In this document: positions 22,854 through 34,621 of the stretch, one piece after another
How the letters are laid out: each line of letters starts with the position of its first letter
Position numbering within the stretch: position 1 is the stretch's first letter
Assembly: GCA_022225965.2 (NCBI GenBank)
Contig: JAKJXP020000007.1
Span: 1 to 64,000 of the forward strand
Direction: 5' to 3'
DNA: 64,000 bases
Origin: Diatrype stigma
Lineage: Eukaryota; Ascomycota; Sordariomycetes; Xylariales; Diatrypaceae
The notes under the pieces: generated by a model
The model's database searches: none
What the model saw: only the letters and a program-made list of their open reading frames with translations
Told to the model about the DNA's origin: nothing
Program-made: the position numbers and the translations under genes

Positions 22854-24716
22854 ATGTCCGACAAGTCCGACACTAGCCCCGACGGGCACCGCAGCGAAGA
22901 TGAACGCGACCCGCCACCCCCGTTGTCCGACCACGGCGAAAAGCAGGACTTCCGCGGCGCCGCCGAAGAAGGCATTGCTGCTACCGACAAGTAAGTCATA
23001 TTACTCTGAAAGGAACTGTTCCTTATGGTTTAGTCCAAAGATGCTCACCTAGGAATCCTTCTTCCCGGATACAGCTACGGCGTCTCCCTTGTGGAGTTCG
23101 ACAAACGTGCCGAGAGGCGGCTGCGCATCAAGATAGACTTTGTGGTGGTCCCGACTATTTCGATCTTGTATCTCTTCTGCTTCATCGACCGGGCCAACAT
23201 CGGTATGAAAACGAGAAAGTTCCTTCAATCACCCATTCCACTCACTGCGTAGCTATTGGCAGTTTCAATAATATGATGTACTCACTCCCATTAAAGTTGC
23301 AGCATTTCTCTAATTCATTTCTGGTCGATTTACAGGTAATGCAAGGCTCGCTGGGCTGGAGCGAGACCTTAATCTTGAGGGCCATGACTACAACACGCTG
23401 CTGTCCTCCTTCTACGTCTCGTACATCCTCTTCGAGATACCCACGACCCTCGCCTGCAAGTGGATAGGCCCTGGTTGGTTCATCCCGCTGCTCGCGCTCG
23501 GTTTTGGTATTGCGTCGGTAGGCACGGCCTTCGTAAATGACCTATCGGCGGCCTGCGGTGTGCGCTTCCGTAAGCAGCGTTTGCCCCTGGTGTTATCTTG
23601 TATCCAGCAAAGAGAGGGTGTAGAAACTAACCGCGACGTGGCGTCATAGTGCTCGGGATCTTCGAGTCTGGCATGATGCCCTGCATGTCCTACTACCTGT
23701 CGCGCTGGTACCGGCGCGCCGAGCTGACCTTCCGGCTCTCGCTCTTCGTGGTCATGGCGCCGCTAGCCGGGGCCTTTGGCGGGCTGCTAGCGTCGGCGAT
23801 CCTGCGCCTACCCGCTTTCGGCAGCCTGCACGAGTGGCGCATGCTCTTCGCCATCGAGGGGCTCGTCACCGTGGGGCTCGCCCTGCTGTCGTTTGTGACG
23901 CTCACGGACCGGCCCGAGACGGCGCGGTGGCTAACGCCTGCGGAGCGGGCCCTCGCGATCGCGCGCGTCAAGTCGGAGCGGGTCGGGCAGACGGCGGTGC
24001 TGGACGGCATGGACCGGCGCAAGCTCTGGCTGGGGTTCTGGAACCCGGTCGTCCTGTCGACCGCCCTCGTCTTCTTCCTCAATAACATCACCGTGCAAGG
24101 GCTATCGCTGTTCACGCCCACCATCGTCGACACCATTTACCCAGAGCGCACGGCCGTGCAGAAGCAGCTCGCGACGGTGCCGCCGTACGTGGTGGGCGCC
24201 TTCTTCGAGCTGTTGTTCCCCCTGCTCAGCTGGCGCTTCGACCGCCGCCAGATCTTCCTCGTACTGACGGCGCCCCTCGTCATGGCGGGGTACGCCGTGT
24301 TCCTGGCCACGACGGACCCGCACGCCCGCTACGGCGCCACCTTCCTCAACGCGTCCAGCTGCTTCGCCGCGGGCGCCCTGACCAACGCCCAGGCGGCGGC
24401 CCAGGTCGTCAGCGACACGTCGCGCGCCGTCTCCCTCTCCACCAACATGATGTTCGCCAACGTCGGCGGGCTCATCGCCACCTGGTCCTACCTGCCGTCC
24501 GACGCGCCCGACTACCCCATCGGCAACGGCATCAACCTCGCCGCCTCGAGCCTCATCCTCCTCGTCTCCGCCGGCACCCTGGCCTGGATGCACCGCGACA
24601 ACCAGAAGCGCGACGGGCGGAGCCGCGACGACGTCGACCGCCAGCTGCGGGGGCTGACGACGGCCGAGATCGAGTCCCTGGAGTGGAAGCATCCGGGCTT
24701 CCGGTGGAAGCCATAG
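22854..24716 (+). CDS. MFS transporter, anion:cation symporter (Dal5/Tna1-like) family (521 aa)
   Basis: Four exons: 22854-22990, 23075-23202, 23336-23569 and 23650-24716. Introns are 84, 133 and 80 bp, and all phases close. A polar cytosolic N-terminus precedes EFDKRAERRLRIKIDFVVVP and LYLFCFIDRANIGNARLAGL, the classic first helix and loop of the fungal anion:cation symporters (allantoate, nicotinate, biotin and vitamin-related permeases). The RFLLGIFESGMMPCMSYYL block, created at the third splice junction, and RPETARWLTPAERALA in the central loop are also typical. About twelve membrane helices are expected. The C-terminus ends GLTTAEIESLEWKHPGFRW, a common cytosolic tail in this family. The substrate is an organic anion or vitamin-like compound, not predictable more closely. 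No metabolic partner gene is adjacent. Confidence 0.92.
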
Positions 24717-25271
24717 TCGGTCTGTTGATGGAACTGGGCTGGACTTTGTTGACTTACTGGGAGGGGCAAGGGGGGGAGGGGAGGGGGCTTACTGCTAGCA
24801 TGTTGGACCTACGCCTAGACAGTTCTTCATACTCGTGCTTGTGGTATTGTCGATTCATACAACCTTTGCCAATTCTCCTATGCAGATGAAATACGTGCTT
24901 GTATAGTTTATTGTCCGCACAACTTGGTGTGGTAATGATGTTATGGTAAGAACCAGGTAATGTTCCTTACGTGGTTATATAAGCCTCCAAAAAATATGGC
25001 ACAAATGGTGTAGCTATTAGGAGAGAAGGGGTGGTACTTACTTTTTATATGTTGGCTGGTTATTAGATCATTTGTTAGATTACTGAAGTAGATTGTTAGT
25101 TTTTGCCTTTTATGAGTTGGTCTTATTTGCTGTGGCTGTAGCGGCTGATAGCCAGCTGTTTTGTTTCTGAAGCCTTGCTCTTCCTAGCTGCCTCTTCTTA
25201 TGTAAGGTGGGCTTGTAGTAAGTGGTGTGGCTTGTTCTTTTTTTTCGTTTATTATCGCTGTGGTTCTTTTA

Positions 25272-25369
25272 TGGTGACACAGGCAGGACTCGAACTCGTG
25301 CTTCTTGGTTTCTGTGCACTATTGTTAGTATATGGGTGGTGCGAGCTTGACAGCTACACCATCTGTGCC
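25272..25369 (-). ncRNA. tRNA-like sequence with intact A and B boxes (tRNA pseudogene or SINE head)
   Basis: On the minus strand GGCACAG (25369-25363) can pair with CTGTGTC (25282-25276) as a 7-bp acceptor stem with one G-U pair. It is followed at once by ACCA. TGGTGTAGCTG matches the Pol III A-box consensus TRGYNNARNNG. GTTCGAGTC matches the B-box GWTCRANNC. A GGTG/CACC D-stem can form. The T-stem and anticodon arm are poor, so this is unlikely to be a working tRNA. A run of eight A (minus strand) follows about 26 nt after ACCA, as in retroposed elements. Confidence 0.45.
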
Positions 25370-26393
25370 AGTTACTATGAGACGGATCTTATTTCACCTT
25401 TATACCTACTACCCATCGTCGAATGTAGGGAGGGCGTGGACTGTTAGGTTGGTGTTAGGACCTCCCGCCCCTTGGAGTATCCTGGGTGACTCGACAACCT
25501 TATCTCACGAAGTTGCACCGCCATCGTACCTGATAGTTTCGCTATTGCTATAGTTCATCTCAGTTGCCTACAGTTTGGATTGCCACTACTGTTTGGGTTC
25601 CAAACCTAACACCAGCAAACTTCACTAACTGCCTTCTTTCCCTTATGAATGCTAGCCATCCTTGATACTGCTCGATGGTACTTAGAAGGCAGTCGAAGTG
25701 AATGGCACACAGCTCTTGTTCTTCATGAGAGCCTTAGGGTTTCCAATGACGGCCTCATTAAAAAGAACCTTCGGATGACATGCAAAGCATGTTGGGGCCT
25801 TAGGCTGTTGCCTCGGAAGAACGTGGAAAACACTCATTGTCCTAATGGGTCATACCTCGATACATATATCTCGGCTACATTTGGTAATGATGCCTTGGGA
25901 GTCACGTGGATCGGGGGAAGAATCTTCGTTCTTACCCTTCCTTTATAACTATATATTGAATGTTGTCACAGCTAGCCGTCGTGGGCCTGAATATCAGTGT
26001 GTCATAACTACCAATCGTTATCATATTTTGCCAATTTTCTGTACAACATGATTAGGGCACCCTTAGATACTTCGTATATCCGGTTACACAAGGGACCAAG
26101 TAATTTAGTGGGCATAGGGGGAATAGGGGTATCTAGGCTAAGGAAACTAAAAGAAGAACTCGAGATAAGATAGGGGTCACCTTTTTCATGGTACAAATGA
26201 TTACTTAAGCAGACCTTAGTAGGTAAAGATTGCTTTTCGTTTGTCAAGCATTCTAGATTGATTATTCAGTTTGCTTATTGCTACCGTACGTGGAGGGATA
26301 TCAGGAGAGGTTATATATGATAGTAAGCTCAGGCTATTACGCGAAATTGATTGTATAACAAAAGCTAAACTATCTATGATACTAAAAGGACTC

Positions 26394-26657
26394 GACCGAA
26401 GCCTAGGTTGGTTTAACGCCGGGGGGGGGGGGCGGCAAAGCCGCCCAGGCCTCCCTAGGGGCATGCGGCGTGCGCAGGCTATCTAAATGTATAGTACATA
26501 TGGGGTTGTCCCGTATACCTATGAAGATATCTCGCAAATCCAACCCGCGGGCATACATGTTGTCAAACCGTAATCATTGGCTCCTTAAGTCGAGCTCGCG
26601 TCCGGCGTTGTGTAGGTGTAGTTGCTCCCCTTACGAGGGAGCTGACCGAAGCCTAGG
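26394..26657. repeat. Direct 14-bp repeat pair flanking a GC-rich segment
   Basis: GACCGAAGCCTAGG occurs at 26394-26407 and again at 26644-26657, in the same orientation. Between them is a GC-rich segment with a poly-G run and a hairpin, unlike its AT-rich surroundings. It may mark the ends of an inserted element. Confidence 0.5.
26421..26458 (+). mobile_element. Poly-G plus GC hairpin followed by CTAG: possible Helitron 3' end
   Basis: Twelve G are followed by GGCGGC-AAA-GCCGCC (26431-26445), a perfect 6-bp hairpin. After 9 nt comes CTAG (26455-26458). A GC hairpin about ten bases before CTRR is the signature of Helitron 3' termini. No Rep/helicase gene is present, so at most this is a non-autonomous remnant. 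Confidence 0.3.
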
Positions 26658-27847
26658 AGCCATGTCACTCATGGATTTAGCTACGACTTGGCAACGAACG
26701 ACGTTAGGTTGTAAGGGGACAAGTTTCTATATATACACTCCCTGGTAGAAAGCAGCGGTAAGGATGACCAATCACTAAGAGGACTCAGTATGTTAGATCT
26801 TTAGAAGATGTCACAGGATCGATAATGGTGTGTGGATTTGGATGGATGTAATGTGTATATATAACACCATTCGCCAGCAGATGAAGAGTCTCTCGGAACT
26901 TCGGCTTTCCATGGTGTAGTTAGTTTGTTTGCTACGGAGGATCATCGACCCCTCCACACCCCTCTCTGAATAGATGATTACAGCTGCAACCATATTCAAC
27001 ACTGCTATTCAAGTGATTTTCCTTTTGGAGTTGTGGATCAAGTACCCCGTGTCGGTTAGCTGCCCCCTTACAGGCGTCAGCTACGTACATGGCGTTAGGG
27101 TGTCTGGGGCAGATGACATGGATAGGGCCTGGCTCTGCCTCTTCATACGATGTCGTATTAGAAGCAGATCAGTACGTGGATGAAGAATCGCGATTTGTGT
27201 GGATAGTAATCCTCCCCACTTGCAAGTCGGTGAATAGACTAGCCCCTCAGAGATCGTTCCCGTAGTCCCAGTTAGCGTATTGCACTATATGTAACATATG
27301 GTGTTCGAATGATGTTTTGTAGGGAGTTTACTAACAAATCCTCTGTTTCAAGTGCGAGTGGGCATTGAGTTGCCACCTGACTATAAACTCAGCCACTATT
27401 ATGCAGTATAATTAGAACTGCCTGGGACGAGACGACAACCTAGTCATTGGACGTTGAATCCTTTCAGCTGGAACGGGGGGGGTAATCGGGACCACGTTCG
27501 AGACGCCAATCTTGACTATGTTCAGTATAGTGAAGGGGCCCCACCTATGTGTGATCCCTGTTGCGGCTGGATGACCGGACCATCGTAGCCCTAGTAGGCT
27601 GGTGTCGCTCACTGTGCCGCTGGCTGTGCCGTTATGGATCCAGGCTGACGAAGTCACCATAGGCCCCCTTCACTGCGGTGGTTTGGGCCTAAAACCATAT
27701 ATACAGTTCGTACTTTAAGAGGACAAACATCGCTTTATCTTCACAGCAAAACGTATCCTTCTCACAATACATAAACTGTGCATTCCAAGCATGGTCGAAG
27801 CATAGCAGGCCCTGTGCTGAACATTATAGCGGCGTCGAACATTCAAA

Positions 27848-30800
27848 ATGCCATCCTTAAAGGCAGAAACCTCCTTTGCGAGTAACACATCGGGAGGAAG
27901 CCCAAGCACCCCAAAGGTGACCTCGCCAGAGCAGAGAGATATCGAAGCCATATGGAGACAGGTCCATGAGAAGGTCATCCAACTCGCGGGCTCAGACCCC
28001 CAGTTCCAAATCGAGAAGACCCTGGATATCGATGGAGTACTAAGACGGCTGAACGCCCTCCAAGAAGCTGGCAAGAAAGAGCCCGAAAAATACAGTTACT
28101 TCAAGCATGTTGTCCGTAGGACGCTGCAATGCATCCAGACGATCGGCGGCATGGTTGCCGACGGGGCCTCCACTGTGTTTGGCCCCTCGCAGATGTGCTA
28201 TAATGCGTTGTCATTCGTGATCCAGGCATGGCAGAACTACGAGGGCATGTTCGAGAACCTCGCCGAGCTGCTGGAGAAATGTGGCGACTTCCTCACAAGG
28301 CTCGACTACTACAAGGATAACATGGACGCCAACCTCAACCGTCTAGCCTGCCAGAACCTCCGGATATTCGTGGAAATCTGTGATAGAACCATCCGGTTGC
28401 GCAAGAAGTCGTCCAAGTTCATGAGATTTACCAAGCAACTGTTCCTGAATGATGATGGGATACAGGACCTCCTGCACATGATGGAGAAACTGAACAACAA
28501 GGAAGTCCCGCTCGTGAATGCGCAGATCTTCAAAACAGTCATGGACAATGCGGGTAAGCTCGAGACCGCGTTGGAGGACCAGAGACTGCAGAGAAAGGAT
28601 GAAGATTGGAGGAAGCGGCGAAAGACTATCGCTGCCAAACTCGGATTCCCTAAGAACACCCTTGATACCGACGGTGAGCCTATCCCATATTGGCAACGGG
28701 CATTTGATGCGCGCAAGGCCACGCTCATAGAAGGAACCGGCGAGTGGATCGAGGAGAACCAGATCTTCTTGGAATGGGCTGAATCGAAACTCCCAACAAA
28801 CCCAGCACTTGTGCTCCAAGGCAAGAATCGGTCCGGCAAGACGTCCATGATGACGAATGCTTTGAGGTCGCTTCGTAAGATGAACCGCACTAGCCCGACG
28901 ATGCGGAAAGCACTGATCTATTTCTTCCCCGAAACTGACCGCAGGAAGTCTGATGACGAGGATACAAGCACCTTCATAGAGAGAATCTCGAGAGTCCTGC
29001 TCTGGCAGATCTCAACAGCATACGAGGCCATGAGCAAGTCCGTTGCTAACATCATCGAACGGACAAACGATTTTGATGGCTCCCTGGACCTCTGGGAGCG
29101 TCTCTTCATCGAGAACAAGGAGAGGCAGAAGGATACAATCTTCTACATCTTCATAGACGGAGGTGATTCCGAGATCCAGTTGTTGCTGCCTCTGCTGGAG
29201 AGACTTTGCTCCGTAACCGACGAACATCGACCCCGTATATTCTTGACGGCACGGCCGGAGACGGTCGCTGGCTGGCTCGCGCACTCTGATCAAGTACATT
29301 TCGAATCAATACCCATCTCCCGAAACAACGGAGATGATGTCCATAAATACATCAACTATCAGATGGACAACATGTTGATAACCAAGAACCCCGATGGAAA
29401 CGAGGATATATCGAAGTGGCGGCAGAGGATCCACGACGAAGTGTACGAGAAATGCGGCGGCGATTACTTCAAGCTGAACAACACCTTCGATAAGCTGGCA
29501 AAGGTCGACCTTGTCGAAGACGTTGAAAAGATTTTAACCGATGCCGGGAAGACACGTACTGACCAGATCGACACCGAGATTCGCCGGCTTAACAAGGAGC
29601 GTACTCGCAGAGAGATCCAGGAGATCAACGAGATCATCTTATGGATTGAAGGGGGCCGCGAGTGGTTCTCTGTCGAGACGATGGAGGCACTCCTTTCAAT
29701 CAAGTACCGACGTAGTGCCCTAGCGCAGCCTGTGGCGAACCCCCCTCCAGTGGTTCGAAGGACGACCAAGGCTGGCAGTGGATCTCCCCATTTTGGTTCT
29801 CCACGGATTGGCTCGCCACATCTTGGATCGCCCTATGCTGGGTCGCCGCATGTTGGGCATGCTGAAGAATCTCGGAAGCCATCCCCTGTTCGTGCCCCTG
29901 CCCCTGCCCCTGCTCCTGCCCCTGCTTCCATGGCGATCTCGCTGTTACCCTTCTCCCAAAAGCTGCAGGAGAAGTACGGGCTGTTCGCTATCACAAATTC
30001 GAACAACGTAGATTGGCGATCGTCGGAGTACAAGGAGCGTGTCCCCTCGAAATCCTTTGATCCGAGCCGCCAATTGAACGCTGCCTCGACGGGCCCACAG
30101 GTGATTCAGGAGTCCGAGATCGAGATCATCCGCCATCTCCTGAAGAACATGTGCCCGCAGCCTCTCTACGAGCGGTTCGAGTTCGAACAGTTCTTTGACG
30201 GGAAGGTTGGCGCTCGGCAGAAGGAGTACATATCCCTGGACGATGACAACGTAAACATCAAGATTGCCATCGCTTGCCTGATGATTTTGACCGATGAAGT
30301 GATCCGGAGCGACACGAGGCTGCGGTATTACGCGATATACTGGCTCTTGGATCATCTGGCTGCTGTCGAGCTCTCGCTAGCCGACCGCGAGCTCAAAGCC
30401 GAGGTCGGCCCGCTGCTAGTCCAGCTCTTCACAGAAGACGTCGGAATCGACTCGCTATTCTGGTCCTTCGACACGAGTGTGAGCATGAAGACCTGGAGGA
30501 GCGGTGAGCAGATATACCTCATCGAGGCTCGGAGCGAGTGGCTTTACTCCACAGAGGGTGTCCGAGAGCTTCTGCGCTGGTTCAACGACCCTATAGTCAC
30601 CAGATCGATCACGACCGATACGGGCAAGGCATTTATAGATGCCATTAAGGCGCCAAACGCCAATTTGCACGAAGTAGTGCTATCACGCGCCGCTAGAGTA
30701 ATGGCCGATCACCTGTTCCGTCGCATCGAGTTTACCCGACGCGAATTCTTAGCTGCCTGCTGTTTCCTTCGTGGATACTTATCAAGAGTAAGTTGAGATC

Positions 30801-32951
30801 CACATGGATTTGATGAAAAGATGACTGACTTCCTCCAAGCTCGACCCAGAGAGATCTTCGCAGATGCCAGATGAGGCAGCTGTCTACAAGGCCCCGGATT
30901 CTCCAGCGTTTGGCCAGTTTGAGGATGAGAGCTTCTCGATCGAGGAGGTGAATCAGATTGAGGTCTGGGCCTCGGAAATCCTGGAACGCTCTAAGGACTC
31001 GAAGACCCTCGAGTCTCTGTGGGAGATACATGGCGCCCTCATTGTCTTCCAGCTCTGCGCCAGTGCGACCGAGATTTACCAGGCCCGCGCCACAAAGGCA
31101 CTCGACCTCTATGCCCAGAACTGGCATGCCTGCCATTTCATCGCCAGCCAGCCCATAACCAGCAATGACAAAGCACTCGAGATGCTCACAAAGGCTAAAG
31201 AAGAAATTGACAAGATACGTGCCCATGACAACACCTGGCTCGACGATTCTGCGAACTCGGCGCTACTTGCGCGCATCACCCTGAAGCTCGGTGAGTGCTT
31301 GTGGCAGTCTGGGAGGGACTACACTCGGGCCGCAGAGATACACCTGGAGAGCTTGAATTACAACTACGTCCACTTCAAGGACTATGGTCGTATTCTCTCC
31401 AGCTACCGCCAGCGTCAGTCCTGGGATATGTTCATAGCCTTTGTGAAAGCGATCAACGACCACAAAGATCTGTGGTCTGCTTACTTTGATGAGCTGGTGA
31501 ACGAGTTCCTGGTCCCGTTGATCATTGAGAAGGAATCCGACATGCTCGCCGAAGCGGCCGACGCTACAAACCAGTGGGACATCATAGAGGAGTTCTTCGA
31601 GATCGGCATGGAAATCGGTCGCAAATCGAACGCCCACGACCTTCTGTTCCTACTGCGGGCTGCCTATGCGGAGACCTTGGAGGGAGCTAAGGATGGCGTC
31701 CACCAAAACAAGGTGATCGCCATCCGGGAAGCCGCTATCCACGCTATCCGATCTCACCCCAGCGACGCCCTGGAGCGGAAGTTCATCGATAAGATGGTCG
31801 ACTCCCTGGCGCAGGCGTATCTGAGCCTTGCAGATCAACCGGGTCTCGCTCCGGGGCAAGTTGAGAAGTACGGCGCCTTGATTGAATCGCTGATACCGGA
31901 AACCGACGATACGTACAATATCTTCTTGAACGCCACCCCGACATGCTGCCTGATACGGTACCACCACAAGCACCAGCACAGCTCGAAGCGGGCTGTGGAG
32001 TTCACGCACAAGATCGTACGGACCAGCCTCGAACTTCTTTCTGACGAAGACGAGACCAACGACACCCTGGCGTTCTGGCTCGTTTCCCATCTGGCCACCG
32101 CCGTGGGTGATGTCGAGAACCTGAGTATCTCCTGGACTATGCGGAATAAGCTCCAGTACGAAGCGGAGAGAAAGTGGCTGACTTGGAAGGCGAAGAGTGA
32201 GGGTACCGCCGTTACTAATGGGCACACCGACCATGGCACAAGCACGGATACGGATACGTACTCGAAGCCATCCGAGCAGAATCCCAGCACCCAGAACGGC
32301 GACCAAGTAAAGGGAGCGGTGCCTACTCTCGAGCAATCGAACGTGCAAACTCCGACACCCGCAGCAGTCGATAGCATGAACGGCGACCCCAAGGCGCGCA
32401 AGCTGCTCGCGGTGACCATACCCGCGGACTTCAACAAAGCAGCGCCTGTCCCGGCCGTCGTTGCCGATGTAACAGCGACCGCTGATAGCGGCTTGAGCAC
32501 CCCCACAGCAGTCAGCAGCGAGGCCGACGAGCCGGAAGTCTACGTGACCTGCGACGGCATCTGCGGGCGGAAGTGGACGGTCGTCGACGAGCCGCTGTAC
32601 ACGTGCGCGGACTGCGTCGGGGGCGTACAGTTCGACCGGGGCTGCTACGAGCTGCTGCAGAAGGGCGAGCTGCGGAAGCGCGACCTGCCGTGCAAGAAGG
32701 AGCACGAGATGTTCGTCATCCCCCGGTGGGACCCGGCCTTGATGCACGACCTGCCGCAGGGCTGCGTGCCGCTGGTGCACAACAACGGTGACGGTGCTGG
32801 GAACAAGGACAGCGAGAGGTGGATCGCCATGGACGAGTGGAAGGCGCGGTTGAGGCGCCGGTACTTGGGCGAGGAGAGTCACGAGACCAATGAAGTCGCT
32901 GCCGTTAGCGGCGGCGGCGCGACAGGGCTGGGACTATCCGTGGCTGCTTAG
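27848..32951 (+). CDS. NLR-like STAND NTPase with N-terminal Goodbye-like domain and C-terminal ZZ-type zinc finger (1,683 aa)
   Basis: Exons 27848-30787 and 30840-32951, with a 52-bp intron (GTAAGT...CCAAG) at phase 0. The N-terminal 260 residues are helical and resemble the fungal STAND 'Goodbye' domain (IWRQVHEKVIQLAG, VFGPSQMCYNALSFVIQAW). The NTPase has Walker A VLQGKNRSGKTSMM (about residues 321-334), a Walker B-like strand FYIFIDGGDSEI (about 432), and sensor RIFLTARPE (about 463). A helical arm (EIILWIEGGREWFSVE) follows, then a GSPH-rich and (AP)n linker (640-695). Exon 2 encodes alpha-helical repeats of TPR-like type (LARITLKLGECLWQSGRDY). At about 1547-1610 a Cys/His cluster (CDGIC, YTCADC, DRGCYELL, LPCKKEHEMF) looks like a ZZ finger. 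Such proteins act in fungal non-self recognition and regulated cell death; the ligand is unknown. Confidence 0.85.
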
Positions 32952-34123
32952 AAAGCAGCACGGATTGTTCCTTGCCTCGTTGCTTATAGGTGTAGGCTAG
33001 CAAATTCATCCTTTCCAAAGACATATGTAACAGAATGGTATGCTACGTGAAATGAAATGAAATCAAATATACCTAAGAGACTAGAGATGTGTTGAGGAAA
33101 GGTCAATGGAGTGCGCATGAGAATGAGGGATGCCGGGCTGATAAACTCGGCTACTGTATTGGCAAGCTCCTTCTGTGCAGTCCTCGGGACGGGACACTGC
33201 AGCATACCATGTCTTGATAGTCAGTGTTATACACTCATTAGGGCTAAGTAGTAAGTTACCCTTGTCGCGCCTACATATAACATCTCTGATCAATGCCCCT
33301 TGAAAGATAGCGTGAGTAACATTGCGTTACATAAGGGCCCCTCACTCTCGCATAGACCCTTGAAACTCCTCTTTCCAACATCATCACAAAATTGGTACGG
33401 CTGGATATCACAGGCCGTAGTCAACCAGGCAATGTAGATCGTTGGCCCAAAGCTATAAGGTATGGAACATGGAACATAATAAAGGACAGTGCCAATGTTT
33501 CTTTCGTGCAAACTTCTGCTCCAGATTGGGCAAATGCAATGCCTTGTACTGGAACTTCATTCGAATTACATAGACGATGTGTTCAAGTGGTCGTCTCTCA
33601 TTATTATTTATATTATGTGAAGAGGTAAAAAGTATAGTCCCGTAAATCCATGGAATCAAGCAAGAAAGACTGGCGCCGCCAACAGGAAGGTTGAAAAGAT
33701 CGTTACATCGTGCTTTTAGTTTCTAATCATATTAGCATCAGTCCGAAATGGTACTTTGCCTGCGTGGCGACTGAAAAACGATGAACAATTAACAGGCGTA
33801 TATGGGAAGGGTAAGAAGGTGGGATACACCTCTCGGGTATTGCATTTCTTCTCCTTTTGTTTTACATTGATCATGGGCCATATACATATTTTGGCGATCA
33901 AGCGCCATCCCTTTGAAACCCATCAGAAAACTGTACGATACAAGCCAACGGGTATGGTATGACAGGTAGATAACGAAGGCAACTATGAGACAGGAAGCAA
34001 AAGGCTCTACCCAGAGAAGAAAGTCACGACATGGGGTGCAGCACGGGAAGGTAGTATGCAAACAGTCTTAGGAGGGGGGGAAGGATTGGGAAAGGGGGGT
34101 GGGGGCGTTAAGGACAGGAAGAC
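32952..34123. other. Intergenic, convergent 3' ends
   Basis: Between the STAND gene (+) and the first small LEA-like gene (-). I see no gene. If the small gene is spliced at 34127 (see its entry), its last exon would lie in 33,900-34,100. Confidence 0.5.
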
Positions 34124-34621
34124 TTACAGCAGAGCCAATTCCAAATCACCGTGAATCCTCGCCTTGAGCGTGACCTCGACCTCGAGATTGAGGTCGAGCC
34201 GCAAGCGGAGCGTATCGCTCTTGCCGCCACCATCACCGCCGCCGCCACCACCCTGATTCTGCAGCGCGCCGCCCGCGACGTTGCTCAGCGTGCCCTGGGC
34301 GCTGTTGGCTAGGTTTCCGGCCGTCTCGCCGACTTGGCCCGTGGGCAGGAGGTTGTCTCCGGTGAGACCGCCTAATGGGCCACCGCCGCCGTCGGCTTGC
34401 TTCTCCTTCTGTTGCGTCCGCTGGCCGCGGCGGCGCTGGCGTGGCGCCGGCGACTGGATCTCCTCTTCCGCGCTCTCGTCGTCGTAGTTGTTGCCAGCGT
34501 TATTGCCAGCGTCGGGCTGTGTCGCCGTCCCCCCTTGCTGTCGGCGTGACCGCGCCCGGCTGCGGCGGCTACTGCGGCTGCCGGCTCTGGATTGCGATCC
34601 TGATGGGCTGGACGAAGACAT
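34124..34621 (-). CDS. Small disordered protein with C-terminal LDLNLEVEV module (165 aa)
   Basis: The N-terminal 130 residues are Ser/Arg/Gln/Gly-rich and disordered (RSSRRSRARSRRQQG, GGGGGGDGGGKSD). The last 28 residues form a conserved amphipathic block, LDLNLEVEVTLKARIHGDL followed by ELALL. The same block is found almost unchanged in the gene at 37144-37905. I recognise this as a recurrent end-module of small fungal proteins often found beside or annotated with LEA-like proteins, with no proven biochemical role. Its alternating hydrophobic pattern suggests beta strands. The stop codon overlaps a perfect donor (CT-GTAAGT at 34128-34122), at the same codon where the paralog is spliced, so a short final exon is possible. 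I could not choose an acceptor. Confidence 0.7.
   Translation of the reverse strand: MSSSSPSGSQSRAGSRSSRRSRARSRRQQGGTATQPDAGNNAGNNYDDESAEEEIQSPAPRQRRRGQRTQQKEKQADGGGGPLGGLTGDNLLPTGQVGETAGNLANSAQGTLSNVAGGALQNQGGGGGGDGGGKSDTLRLRLDLNLEVEVTLKARIHGDLELALL

Larger units (their letters stand above)
24717..27847. other. AT-rich, repeat-bearing island without genes
   Basis: About 3.1 kb with no credible gene. Open frames are short and rich in TpA. The composition, a tRNA-like element, a GC hairpin with a poly-G run, and short direct repeats suggest old transposon debris, possibly altered by repeat-induced point mutation. One 9-mer copy TACTTCGTA lies at 26068-26076. The NLR-like gene begins at its right edge. 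Confidence 0.6.

Noticed and set aside
25649..25948. 100-codon frame in the AT-rich island
   Set aside because: No family resemblance, poor codon use and surrounding repeat-like sequence; probably chance.
27412..27660. Minus-strand frame with a WGPFTI sequence, looked at as a Gypsy integrase end
   Set aside because: Only a few residues fit the pattern; no neighbouring reverse transcriptase, RNase H or integrase core could be read in any frame.
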